Shown here piece after piece: positions 38,089 to 46,608 of a stretch of DNA of 64,000 bases (its first letter is position 1; every line of letters starts with the position of its first letter). Source of the stretch: CAXBNV01 sp963977185 (lineage in GTDB: Bacteria > Pseudomonadota > Gammaproteobacteria > JAGOUU01); contig CAXBNV010000002.1 in NCBI GenBank assembly GCA_963977185.1, forward strand, positions 62,001 to 126,000, read 5' to 3'. The translations under genes were made by a program, and so were the position numbers. The notes under the pieces are model-generated. The model was not told the origin of the DNA and searched no databases. It saw only the letters and a program-made list of their open reading frames with translations.

Positions 38089-38736
38089 ATGATAGCAAAA
38101 AAATCTATTGTTATATTAGCATTCTCAGCATTATCTCTATCTAGTATTTATGCTGACACAACATCATCTAAACTCATGCAATCTGGTACTCAAAAAGTTG
38201 TAATCGTTAAAGATCAGGATGATTTAAAAGCTGATCTAGCAAAACTAAACAGCATGATTGAGCGAGACCCTATTTTAAAAGATTTTAAAATACAAGCAAT
38301 GCTTACAACAGATGAAAATAAAATGCCTGAACTAACATTATCTGGCGAATTAGATACTGACAAACAATATGAAGATGTTGTAACTTTATCAGAAAATATA
38401 ATGGACATCAATAATATTAATACTGATAACCTTAAAGTAAAAGACTCTGAAAGCAGTTTATCTGATCTTTATATAACAGGTCTATTAAAAGGAAAAATAA
38501 TCAATAATAATATTTTTAATGATAAATCTGTAGAATATTGGGGAATAGATATTTCAACTAAAAACGGTGTTGTATATATAACCGGAAATGTAGATAACTC
38601 TAATGATATTCCAAGACTAGAACAATTGGCAAAATCAATTAATGATGTTAAAAATGTTAAAGTAGATGTTAAAATTGTAGATCAAGAAAAAAATGATAAC
38701 GCTACTGCTACTGATACTGATACTGATACTGAATAA
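38089..38736 (+). CDS. BON-domain periplasmic protein (OsmY-like)
   Basis: 215 residues with a signal peptide (MIAKKSIVILAFSALSLSSI, cleaved after YAD or near it). A degenerate first BON-like unit (about 40-120) is followed by a clear BON domain (about 128-200) with YITGLLKGKIINNNIF, the central VEYWGIDISTKNGVVYITGN and the late VKNVKVDVKIVD strand. These domains bind membranes or hydrophobic ligands and are linked to envelope stress. A strong AAGGA lies 8-9 bases before the ATG. The tail is a Thr-Asp repeat encoded by a hexanucleotide repeat. It is followed by a strong terminator. Confidence 0.82.
   Translation: MIAKKSIVILAFSALSLSSIYADTTSSKLMQSGTQKVVIVKDQDDLKADLAKLNSMIERDPILKDFKIQAMLTTDENKMPELTLSGELDTDKQYEDVVTLSENIMDINNINTDNLKVKDSESSLSDLYITGLLKGKIINNNIFNDKSVEYWGIDISTKNGVVYITGNVDNSNDIPRLEQLAKSINDVKNVKVDVKIVDQEKNDNATATDTDTDTE
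38710..38732 (+). repeat. Hexanucleotide tandem repeat (ACTGAT, nearly four copies) at the 3' end of the BON gene
   Basis: Three full ACTGAT units and a partial fourth (ACTGA) run head to tail and encode alternating Thr-Asp just before the stop. The unit is a multiple of three, so slippage would change tail length without a frameshift. Confidence 0.75.
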
Positions 38737-38771
38737 CTACGCAATACTATTATTTTATAATATGTAAAACC

Positions 38772-38829
38772 TATACTTGCTGTAACGACTAATGAATAAC
38801 TAAATAATCAAATTGTTACAGCAAGTATA
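38772..38829 (+). terminator. Rho-independent terminator of the BON-domain gene
   Basis: TATACTTGCTGTAAC (38772-38786) pairs exactly with GTTACAGCAAGTATA (38815-38829) across a 28-base loop. After one mismatch the stem can extend into AAAAC/GTTTT. It is followed by AGTTTTTTATT. Confidence 0.85.
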
Positions 38830-39029
38830 AGTTTTTTATTCATTATTTATAAATTAAAACTCTCAAAAATTTTACTCATTTGCCTTATAATTAAATATAA
38901 ATTTTAATTTAAATTAACTAAATACTCACATTATATATAGGCATCTAATATAATTGTTTTGCTTATAACAAAAAGATATAATGAAATTTCAAATAATTTT
39001 AAAATTAAAGTTTGTATAAGGTTTTCAAT

Positions 39030-39827
39030 ATGGATTTATTAAAAAATAAAAATGTTTTAATTACTGGGCTGTTAAGCAATAAATCTATAGCATATGGTAT
39101 CGCAAAAGCGATGCATTCGGCAGGTGCTAATCTTGCTTTTACTTATTTTGGTGAAAAATTTAAAGAAAGAGTGACTAAACTTGCAAATGAATTTGGTTCT
39201 AAAATAGTACTTCCATGTGATGTAAGCTCAGATAGCGACATAGAGAATTTATTCACGTCCCTTTCTAAAGAATGGGGTCATCTAGATGCTCTTGTTCATT
39301 CTATTGCTTTTGCTCCTGCTGATCAATTAGCTGGATCATATATAGACTCAGTAACTAGAGAAGGTTTTAGAATTGCTCATGAAGTTAGTAGCTACAGCTT
39401 GGCTGCTCTTGCCAAAATGGCAGAGCCTTTAATGGCAAAAGCTGAAAGTGGCGGTGCTATTTTAACTTTAACTTATTTAGGTTCACAAAGAGCTGTAACA
39501 AATTATAATGTCATGGGTCTTGCCAAAGCTAGTCTAGAGGCTAACGTTAGATATTTAGCAAATGATTTAGGTCCTAAAAACATAAGAATAAATGCTATTT
39601 CAGCAGGACCAATTAGAACTTTAGCTGCATCTGGTATTAAAGGATTTAAAAATATCTTATCAGCTAATGAAAAAATTGTTCCATTAAGAAGAAATGTAAC
39701 TATACATGATGTTGGTAATACTGCTTTATTTTTATGCTCTTATTTAGCAAATGGTGTTACTGGCGAAATTATTCACGTTGATAGCGGCTATCATGCAGTT
39801 GATCCGTTAATAATCAATGAAAATTAA
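39030..39827 (+). CDS. fabI: Enoyl-ACP reductase (NADH) FabI
   Basis: Reduces trans-2-enoyl-ACP in the last step of fatty acid elongation. The 265 residues show ITGLLSNKSIAYGIAKAM (nucleotide-binding), SIAFAPADQL, and the FabI catalytic pair in NYNVMGLAKASLEAN (Tyr159 and Lys166, spacing YX6K). INAISAGPIRTLAASGI and the C-terminal GEIIHVDSGYHAV complete the family pattern. The start at 39030 is chosen for its AAGG Shine-Dalgarno and the usual N terminus; an in-frame TTG at 39012 is upstream of that site. Confidence 0.96.
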   Translation: MDLLKNKNVLITGLLSNKSIAYGIAKAMHSAGANLAFTYFGEKFKERVTKLANEFGSKIVLPCDVSSDSDIENLFTSLSKEWGHLDALVHSIAFAPADQLAGSYIDSVTREGFRIAHEVSSYSLAALAKMAEPLMAKAESGGAILTLTYLGSQRAVTNYNVMGLAKASLEANVRYLANDLGPKNIRINAISAGPIRTLAASGIKGFKNILSANEKIVPLRRNVTIHDVGNTALFLCSYLANGVTGEIIHVDSGYHAVDPLIINEN

Positions 39828-39837
39828 TTGAATAAAT

Positions 39838-39870
39838 AAAACCCTCTCCAAAAATTAGGTTGAGGGTTTT
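39838..39870. terminator. Bidirectional terminator between fabI and kdsB
   Basis: AAAACCCTC (39838-39846) pairs with GAGGGTTTT (39862-39870) around a 15-base loop, with A- and T-runs on both outer sides. It lies in the 49-base gap of two convergent genes and can serve both. Confidence 0.8.
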
Positions 39871-39876
39871 AATTAA

Positions 39877-40647
39877 TTAATTTTGATATAAACTTCTAAC
39901 TTTATCAAGATCATCTTGAGTATTAACATCCAAAAAAATATTATTATGTTTTTGGACCACTCCTACATGTATTTTAAACCCGTGCCATAAAGCTCTTAAC
40001 TGCTCTAAACTTTCAGCTGCTTCTAAATCAGAACTTTCACTTGCCATATATTTTTTTACAAATCCTGATCTATAACAATATAAGCCTATGTGTCTTAAAT
40101 ATTTATAATTATAATCTTTGTTATAAGCAATTGGAGCTCTACTAAAATATAATGCATAATTATTTTTATCTAAAACTACTTTTACAGTATTAGGATTTAA
40201 AACACTATCAGATATATTATCAGATTCAATATAATGAGCTAATGTTGTAATATCAGCTAGTCTATTATTACTTAAGTTTTCAACAACTAATTGTATAAAA
40301 CTTGGATTAATAAATGGCTCATCTCCTTGGAGATTCACTATAATTTCATTTGGATCTAGATTTAATTGCTCAACAACAGATGCAATGCGCTCAGTTCCTG
40401 AATTTAAAGTATTAGGTGTTAAAACAATAATATCAGCAAATTTACTAGCCACATCAAAAACTTTTTGATGATCAGTTGCAATAATAATTTTATCTGGCTT
40501 TGCAAGTTTTGCTTGATCATAAACTCGCTCTAATAACGTTTTTCCATTTAGATCGCAAAGTACTTTGCCTGGCAATCTAGATGAGGCATATCTTGCAGGA
40601 ATTACAATTGTAAATTTAACTTGAGATTTCTTGTTATTTTTTCTCAT
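39877..40647 (-). CDS. kdsB: 3-deoxy-manno-octulosonate cytidylyltransferase KdsB
   Basis: Activates KDO as CMP-KDO for the inner core of lipopolysaccharide. The 256 residues begin with [20 protein letters not shown], the nucleotide-binding loop, and contain [22 protein letters not shown] (metal-binding Asp), FSRAPIAYN and RHIGLYCYR, all expected. It overlaps the ycaR stop by 14 bases, so the two are translationally linked. It is the last gene of the leftward msbA-lpxK-ycaR-kdsB operon. Confidence 0.97.
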   Translation of the reverse strand: MRKNNKKSQVKFTIVIPARYASSRLPGKVLCDLNGKTLLERVYDQAKLAKPDKIIIATDHQKVFDVASKFADIIVLTPNTLNSGTERIASVVEQLNLDPNEIIVNLQGDEPFINPSFIQLVVENLSNNRLADITTLAHYIESDNISDSVLNPNTVKVVLDKNNYALYFSRAPIAYNKDYNYKYLRHIGLYCYRSGFVKKYMASESSDLEAAESLEQLRALWHGFKIHVGVVQKHNNIFLDVNTQDDLDKVRSLYQN

Positions 40648-40828
40648 TATCTGATTCTTCCATACTTATATGTCTTGCTTCATGCTCTAACATAATCGGA
40701 ATATTATCTTTAATAGGAAATGCAAGTTTATCAAATTTACATAATAATTCGTTTTTATCTTTTTTATAGATTAATTTACCTTTACATAAAGGACAAACTA
40801 ATATTGATAATAATTGCTTATCTAACAT
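40634..40828 (-). CDS. ycaR: Trm112/YcaR family zinc-ribbon-like protein
   Basis: A 64-residue protein. It has the YcaR signature [20 protein letters not shown] (CxxC) and the later [20 protein letters not shown]. In E. coli and relatives this gene sits between lpxK and kdsB, as here, and the bacterial protein has no firmly known role. Only three of the four cysteines of the zinc site are present in the usual places. The tail ends EESDNEKK. Confidence 0.92.
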   Translation of the reverse strand: MLDKQLLSILVCPLCKGKLIYKKDKNELLCKFDKLAFPIKDNIPIMLEHEARHISMEESDNEKK

Positions 40829-40854
40829 TTTAAATCATACCTACCAATAAAAAT

Positions 40855-41895
40855 TTAATGTGCTTTTTTTAACTTATTTAGTTTTTTAAAAATTTTTTCT
40901 TTAAATTTATCAGATAAAACTGCTTCGACTTTTAAAAAATATAAGTCTTGATTTATAAGTTTATCTTTTAAATCATCTATTTTTACAGAATCTTTTTCTG
41001 TCATTATAATTGGATAGTCATTATATGCTAATAAATCATTTTCTTTAAAATTATAATGGTCATTAAATGACATACAAATCGGATGAATATTTAGCTCTTT
41101 TAAAGTTAAATAAAACCCTTCTGGATTTGCTATACCAGCTATAGCATAAACAGTTTTTTTCTTAAACTTATCTAATTCACATACATCACCTGTACGTATA
41201 TTTATAAAACTCTTAGGCTTCAAACAAAAATTGTCATTAAGATTATTTAAGGATTTATATAAAACAAAATCAAACTTACTTAAATTATTTGCAGGCTCTC
41301 TTAAAGGACCTTTAGGTAATAAATTTTTATTGCCTAAATTTCTCAAAGTATCTAATAAACAAATTTTTATATCAGAGTTAATACTATAATCTTGTAACCC
41401 ATCATCTGTAATTATAATATCGCCTATATTTAATTCATTAATTTTATTAACGGCTAACTTTCTTTCTTTACATAAAGTCACAGGAATATCTAAGTCTTTT
41501 AAATTTTGCCATAATACCTTAGGCTCATCTCCTGTAATTTCTATAGTATCATTTTCATCTATAACTTTAAAAAAATTTTGTTTAATAACATTTCTGAAAT
41601 TATAATTTTTAGTAATTATGACTGGATTGTAACCTAAAGATTTTAAAAATCTTGCTATAGCTATAGTAAAAGGAGTCTTTCCTGTGCCACCTACTGTTAT
41701 ATTGCCCACTGTAATAATAGGAACTTTATTACTAATTTCTTCTGAAAAATTATCATAATAATAATTTCTTGTAATATAACCTAAATAATATAACCCTGAA
41801 AAAGGGGTTAGTATCTTAGCTGCATACGAATGTTTTTTATTATACCAAAGTTGAATGAAAAAATTTTCAACTTTACCTTTAAAATTATCATACAT
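40855..41895 (-). CDS. lpxK: Tetraacyldisaccharide 4'-kinase LpxK
   Basis: Phosphorylates the 4' position of the lipid A disaccharide at the inner membrane. The 346 residues contain one N-terminal hydrophobic patch (AAKILTPFSGLYYLGYITR), the Walker A motif PIITVGNITVGGTGKTPFTI, ITDDGLQDYSINSDIKICLL (the DDGxQ catalytic motif) and LPKGPLREP. The length is standard. It starts 5 bases after the msbA stop. Confidence 0.96.
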   Translation of the reverse strand: MYDNFKGKVENFFIQLWYNKKHSYAAKILTPFSGLYYLGYITRNYYYDNFSEEISNKVPIITVGNITVGGTGKTPFTIAIARFLKSLGYNPVIITKNYNFRNVIKQNFFKVIDENDTIEITGDEPKVLWQNLKDLDIPVTLCKERKLAVNKINELNIGDIIITDDGLQDYSINSDIKICLLDTLRNLGNKNLLPKGPLREPANNLSKFDFVLYKSLNNLNDNFCLKPKSFINIRTGDVCELDKFKKKTVYAIAGIANPEGFYLTLKELNIHPICMSFNDHYNFKENDLLAYNDYPIIMTEKDSVKIDDLKDKLINQDLYFLKVEAVLSDKFKEKIFKKLNKLKKAH

Positions 41896-41900
41896 AATAT

Positions 41901-43655
41901 CTACAATGCTTCCATTTCAAAGTTTTGTTCATATTGCATTTTGTATAAACTTTTATAAATACCTGCTTTTTCTAATAAATTACTGTGTTTACCTGACTCA
42001 ATAATCATACCTTGATCTAATACAATAATTTTATCTGCTTTAACAATAGTAGACAATCTATGTGCTATTACAAAAGTTGTTCGATTTAACATTAATTTAT
42101 CTAACGCTTTTTGAATACTAACTTCAGTTTCAGAATCTAATGCAGATGTAGCCTCATCTAAAATTAAAATTTGAGCGTTTTTAAATATCGCTCTTGCTAT
42201 TGCAATCCTTTGTCTTTGTCCTCCTGATAATAAAACACCGTCCTCACCAACTATAGTATTAATACCTTTAGGTAATGTCTCTATAAAACCTTCTAAGTTT
42301 GCAAAACGAGCAGCATTAATAACATCTTCTAATTTATAATCTACTACTCCATAAGTAATATTATCTAATATAGAACTATTAAATAAAGTTATATCTTGAG
42401 AAACTATAGCAATATTATCTCTTAAAGAGCTAAGCTCATAATCTTGTATATTAATATCATCTAATAAAATTTCACCTGAATTAACATTATAAAATCTTGG
42501 TAATAAATTAATAATAGATGTTTTTCCAGCTCCAGATTTGCCAACAAAAGCAATGGTCTCTCCTGGATTAGCTGTAAAACTCACATTTTTTAAAACTTCT
42601 TTTTCATCATTATATTTAAAACTAACTTGTTTATACTCTATTCTACCTAATAATTTAGTTATTTTTTTCGTTCCAAAATTAGGCTCCTTAGGCATATCTA
42701 GAATATCAAAAATACTTTCTGCACCAGCAACACCTTTTTGCACAGCACTATTTATCGTATTTAATTCTTTTAATGGCTTTAATAAGGCTACCATGCTAGA
42801 AAATAAAGCGGTAAATCCACCTGCTGTTATAGCATCCTTACCTGTTAAGCTTAACGCTGAAAATATTGTCAAAGCAAGTGCGCAGCCTGCAAGAAGCTGA
42901 ATTACAGGACCACTAATTGATCGCATAAAAACACTTTTCATCTCTTGTTTATTAAAGTCTTTTAATGCATGATAAAACCTATTCACTTCAAAAGAACAGC
43001 CGCCAAAAATTCTAATTTCCCTATTTGCGCTAATTCCTTCTTCTGCAACTTCTGATACTGTACCCATTGTATTTTGCATTCTATGACTTAATTTTTTAAA
43101 TCTTTTGCTGATAAACACAAATAAAAAAGAAATTATAGGCATAGCAACTAAAAAAGTTAAAGTAAGACTAACACTTACGGAAAACATAACATAAATTAAA
43201 AAAGCGATTAAAAAAATATCTCTAGTAATATCAGTAATAACATCTGTTGCAGCTTTTGAGACTTGATCTACATTAAAAATAATTTTTGATAATAAATTAC
43301 CAGAAGAATTTTGATCAAAAAATTTTATAGGTAATTGCAAGTAATGAGAAAATAGTTGTAATCGTAATTTCATTACTATTTTTCTAGCTATATACATCAT
43401 ACCAAAAGTAGAAGCAAAACTAAAAACTCCTCTGGACAAAAAAATTAATGGTAATAAATACGGTATAATTTTTATAACACCCGGGTCTTTATTAACAAAA
43501 CCATCATCTACTAATGGCTTTAATAAATGTATGACATAAGCATCCATACCTGAATAAGCTATATTTGAAATAGTTGCGACTATAAAAATAATCCAATAAG
43601 ATTTTAAGTAAGACAGAAGCCTAAAATAGGTCTGTAATGATTTCTTCTTTTTCAT
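41901..43655 (-). CDS. msbA: Lipid A export ATP-binding/permease protein MsbA
   Basis: Flips lipid A-core across the inner membrane. The 584 residues comprise a six-helix ABC exporter domain (about 1-320) and a nucleotide-binding domain with Walker A FVGKSGAGKTSIINL, the Q-loop, the signature VLLSGGQRQRIAIARAIF, Walker B ILILDEATSAL and the H-loop FVIAHRLST. Neighbouring lpxK supports MsbA over other exporters. It diverges from tusE over about 40 bases. Confidence 0.95.
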   Translation of the reverse strand: MKKKKSLQTYFRLLSYLKSYWIIFIVATISNIAYSGMDAYVIHLLKPLVDDGFVNKDPGVIKIIPYLLPLIFLSRGVFSFASTFGMMYIARKIVMKLRLQLFSHYLQLPIKFFDQNSSGNLLSKIIFNVDQVSKAATDVITDITRDIFLIAFLIYVMFSVSVSLTLTFLVAMPIISFLFVFISKRFKKLSHRMQNTMGTVSEVAEEGISANREIRIFGGCSFEVNRFYHALKDFNKQEMKSVFMRSISGPVIQLLAGCALALTIFSALSLTGKDAITAGGFTALFSSMVALLKPLKELNTINSAVQKGVAGAESIFDILDMPKEPNFGTKKITKLLGRIEYKQVSFKYNDEKEVLKNVSFTANPGETIAFVGKSGAGKTSIINLLPRFYNVNSGEILLDDINIQDYELSSLRDNIAIVSQDITLFNSSILDNITYGVVDYKLEDVINAARFANLEGFIETLPKGINTIVGEDGVLLSGGQRQRIAIARAIFKNAQILILDEATSALDSETEVSIQKALDKLMLNRTTFVIAHRLSTIVKADKIIVLDQGMIIESGKHSNLLEKAGIYKSLYKMQYEQNFEMEAL

Positions 43656-43697
43656 GTTAATGATATGATATTTAAATAAATATTATTTTTATATATT

Positions 43698-44048
43698 ATG
43701 ACACAAAGTATAACTTCAGAAAATATAAATCAATATCTAGATCAAAATGGCTATCTAAATAATATTGATTTATGGAATATTGATATAGCCAAAATTCTAG
43801 CAAAACTTAATAATATTAATTTAACCAATGATCATATTATTATAATTAATGCTATTAGAAATTTTTATATAGAATACAACACATATCCAATTTTAAGAGT
43901 ATTTATAAAAAAACTAAAACAAGATAATTTACTAGAAGAAAATAAGTATAATTCTATTTATTTAAATAAATTATTTCCTGAAACCCCTATTCCTTTAGCA
44001 GGAAAATTAGCAGGGCTTCCAAAATCAAAAAAATGTATAAAATTTTAA
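43698..44048 (+). CDS. tusE: Sulfur carrier TusE (DsrC family)
   Basis: A persulfide relay protein that passes sulfur to MnmA for 2-thiouridine at tRNA position 34. The 116 residues have the DsrC fold pattern with LDQNGYLNNIDLWN (about 14-27) and the C-terminal arm ETPIPLAGKLAGLPKSKKC. The single Cys before the last three residues is the active one. The second cysteine found in true DsrC proteins, ten residues earlier, is absent, which fits TusE rather than DsrC. No Shine-Dalgarno is visible. Confidence 0.9.
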   Translation: MTQSITSENINQYLDQNGYLNNIDLWNIDIAKILAKLNNINLTNDHIIIINAIRNFYIEYNTYPILRVFIKKLKQDNLLEENKYNSIYLNKLFPETPIPLAGKLAGLPKSKKCIKF

Positions 44049-44069
44049 ATAACAATAAAATATATAACA

Positions 44070-44324
44070 ATGAACAAATGGTTTGTTTACATAATAGAAA
44101 CTAGATTAAATACTTTGTATACCGGAATCACTAATAATGTTGCTAGAAGACTTAAAGAACATCAAATGCAAAATTATAAAACCGCAAAATATTTAAGAGG
44201 TAAAGATCCATTAACTCTTGTTTACATTAAAGAAGTAATTTCAAAAAATGAGGCGCTAAAGCTTGAGTGTTTAATTAAAAAGCTATCAAAAAAAGAAAAA
44301 ATAGATTTAATTAAAAACAGCTAA
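44070..44324 (+). CDS. GIY-YIG nuclease domain protein (YhbQ-like)
   Basis: A small single-domain protein of 84 residues. It opens with WFVYIIETRLNTLYTGITNN, the GIY-YIG motif written VYI...YTG, then the conserved Arg in VARRLKEHQ and the Glu in NEALKLECLIKKLSK. The family includes structure-specific DNA endonucleases; this type is widespread and poorly characterised. It follows tusE by 21 bases and probably shares its transcript. Confidence 0.9.
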   Translation: MNKWFVYIIETRLNTLYTGITNNVARRLKEHQMQNYKTAKYLRGKDPLTLVYIKEVISKNEALKLECLIKKLSKKEKIDLIKNS

Positions 44325-44396
44325 TTGATAATTTAAGAATCTATAAATAACTCTGTGTAAATTATTTATTTACATATCTAAAGATTTTCATAATGC

Positions 44397-46532
44397 TCAT
44401 TGTATCTTGTTTATAATTTTTTTCTTTAACTCAATTGATTTTATATCGTTATCAATAATTTGATTCTCTAAATTATTTGATTTTATGAGACTATAAATAA
44501 TACTCTTGTCTAAATTATTTGATTTTATAATTTCTACGAGGCTATAAATAATACTATTGTCTAAATTATTTGATTTTATATCATTAGATATGACATTGTT
44601 CTCGAAATTATTTAAATTTATATCGTTATCAACAAAATTTATACCACCATTTTGAAAAGATTTTGATATACGATTATTATTAACACTAACAACGTTAGAA
44701 AATTCAAATAAAGTCATCCCGCCTTCTGTTATATCCAAAGTTTCTCTAAATTTTCGAAGAATAGGCTGAGATACTGTATTTTGATCTACATTATCCAGAA
44801 TAGCTAATGGTATTTTTGGTTCTTCTTTACTATTAAATACAATGTTTTTTACAAAGACACAAATATCTAAACAATAACAAACATCTGTATTTGAATGTTT
44901 AAATACTTCCGATGATGCAGTAACATCGACATAATCGACATAATCAACATCATCAACTACAAAATATAACGTTTCACCTGTTTTTAATAAACTTAATTTA
45001 GCTAATTTATTTAATTTTTTTAGCTCATTTATAGATTCTTCAGTCAGAACACAGATTGAATGTCCTGGCGTATATTTCTTTATAGCTTCAAAATATTGAG
45101 TTTTACTAAAACAGCGTTGTAAATCCAATTTATGTGCAAAATTTACAATCTGATGTAAAAATATTTTTTTGTTCTTATTAGAGTCATTTTCATCAATATT
45201 TTTATCAAAATCTGGATTCCCCATATCTTTTAGAATATCTGTCCATAAACAAATTTCTTCCATAGGAATTTGTAATTGCTGTTCTAAAAATAAAGCTAAG
45301 TTATTTGCTGATGCATTCAATTCAGCTCTAAATTTAGCTAAATTTTCTAAAGGCCCAGTCTCAGACTCACGTCCTGTCCTTGAAAAAGCTAAAAAAACTT
45401 TAATAAGTTCAATCTCATAATTAGATAAATCATTACAAAAATCTCTAAATTTTTGATCAATAGCATATTTACCAAAATAAGAAATAACAGGCTCAGTATA
45501 TGATACAACTCGAACATGATGAGCCAAAGCATGATTTGGTCGATAAATGCTATCACGTTTATATTCAGGAATTTCTTTGTATGGGTGTCTTAAATGATTT
45601 TCATAAGCAACAGATAAAGCTAATTCAGAAAAATAATGATCTTGATTTTCAGTAACTAATCCATGTACCTGTCTTGCATAAATAGATATTATACTTTGAG
45701 GACTTTTATTTGCTCCCATTGGAGTATGCTCAACTATTTTTGGTGTATCATAAATCCAATGACCATGAGTCATAAGAACTTCTTCTTCAATTGGTAATGA
45801 GCTTAAATTTCTTATTGACTTAACCCTTCCTCTGTTAGCAACAATCTTCAGAATTTTTTGGTGTTGAATCGCAGGTGAACCACCTTCCAATTCAGTAAAA
45901 CTTGTTAATCCTTGAACATGTTGCACAACATCTCCATAAAACATCTGTGAAAACATTCCTGGAGGAATTATAGACAATAGTCTATAAATATTATTATTTG
46001 AAAATATGAAGGGAATATCATTGTAATCTAATTCAACATTTGCTATTGATTTTCTACCATAATTCTTATTAGAAACGCTAATAGTTAATAATGATTGAAT
46101 AAAATCTAATTTTAATTGATCCAAATCTACATGCTCAGCAAATGGATCTCCTCTTAATAATTTATTAAACGACTTATAAGAAGATCCAGTATATTTCTGC
46201 AAAGCTTCTAGCTCTACTCCATAAATATATTCTTCATCATCAACTAAAAAATCATTAAACTTGCTTTTATCAAGTGAGGTCAATTTATCAATAATATCTT
46301 TAGGGGTTTTAAAGTATTCTAGATTTGCATTTCTTAAAGCACATGAAATATTATATGTTATACCGTCTGGACATACGATTAATATTTGCCCTAATGAATT
46401 TTTTCCAATAATTACAGAATGCTTTTTTGAATCTTTTTGAGGAAAATCAACTTCTGTTAACGCATATAAAACTCGCAAAACATCATAATGAGCTTGATTT
46501 AATTTTGAAGGCCCTTGCAATAAATTACTCAT
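44397..46532 (-). CDS. ADP-ribosyltransferase plus SidE-type phosphodiesterase fusion protein
   Basis: 711 residues from ATG 46532 (an in-frame TTG lies five codons upstream). Residues about 105-265 match the ART toxin fold: YTGSSYKSFNKLLRG (114-128), NIYRLLS with Arg184, YGDVVQHVQGLTSFTEL with Ser211, and LPIEEEVLMTHGHWIYD with the E-x-E pair 249/251. Residues about 290-490 resemble the SidE phosphodiesterase domain: YRPNHALAHHVR (His334, His338), GRESETG (Glu389, Glu391), and FAHKLDLQRC (His467). Known SidE proteins modify host ubiquitin by ADP-ribosylation and then phosphoribosyl transfer. Here the domain order is reversed and there is no deubiquitinase domain. The C terminus (about 640-700) holds tandem SNNLDxSIIYSL repeats. 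It has no signal peptide. It sits alone among housekeeping genes. Domain calls come from motif reading only. Confidence 0.72.
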   Translation of the reverse strand: MSNLLQGPSKLNQAHYDVLRVLYALTEVDFPQKDSKKHSVIIGKNSLGQILIVCPDGITYNISCALRNANLEYFKTPKDIIDKLTSLDKSKFNDFLVDDEEYIYGVELEALQKYTGSSYKSFNKLLRGDPFAEHVDLDQLKLDFIQSLLTISVSNKNYGRKSIANVELDYNDIPFIFSNNNIYRLLSIIPPGMFSQMFYGDVVQHVQGLTSFTELEGGSPAIQHQKILKIVANRGRVKSIRNLSSLPIEEEVLMTHGHWIYDTPKIVEHTPMGANKSPQSIISIYARQVHGLVTENQDHYFSELALSVAYENHLRHPYKEIPEYKRDSIYRPNHALAHHVRVVSYTEPVISYFGKYAIDQKFRDFCNDLSNYEIELIKVFLAFSRTGRESETGPLENLAKFRAELNASANNLALFLEQQLQIPMEEICLWTDILKDMGNPDFDKNIDENDSNKNKKIFLHQIVNFAHKLDLQRCFSKTQYFEAIKKYTPGHSICVLTEESINELKKLNKLAKLSLLKTGETLYFVVDDVDYVDYVDVTASSEVFKHSNTDVCYCLDICVFVKNIVFNSKEEPKIPLAILDNVDQNTVSQPILRKFRETLDITEGGMTLFEFSNVVSVNNNRISKSFQNGGINFVDNDINLNNFENNVISNDIKSNNLDNSIIYSLVEIIKSNNLDKSIIYSLIKSNNLENQIIDNDIKSIELKKKIINKIQ
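44468..44579. repeat. In-gene tandem repeats of CTAAATTATTTGATTTTAT
   Basis: Three exact 19-base copies start at 44468, 44510 and 44561 (spacings 42 and 51). They encode the protein repeat SNNL(D/E)..., with units of 14 and 17 residues and shared IIYSL cores. A fourth, degenerate copy lies near 44602. All spacings are multiples of three, so the reading frame is kept. Confidence 0.85.
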
Positions 46533-46608
46533 ATAAATTAACCACAATATATTAGTATTAATGTAATATTACTAAACCAAACTTAAATAATGATTAAAAT
46601 CTTAATAG

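Noticed and set aside
43698..44048. A dissimilatory sulfite reductase DsrC role for the TusE-like protein
   Set aside because: The second conserved cysteine of true DsrC is absent and no dsr genes are near; the tRNA thiolation carrier TusE fits better.
44468..44579. A CRISPR-like array of direct repeats
   Set aside because: Only three copies, 19 bases long, with uneven spacing in multiples of three and inside a coding frame; they encode protein repeats.
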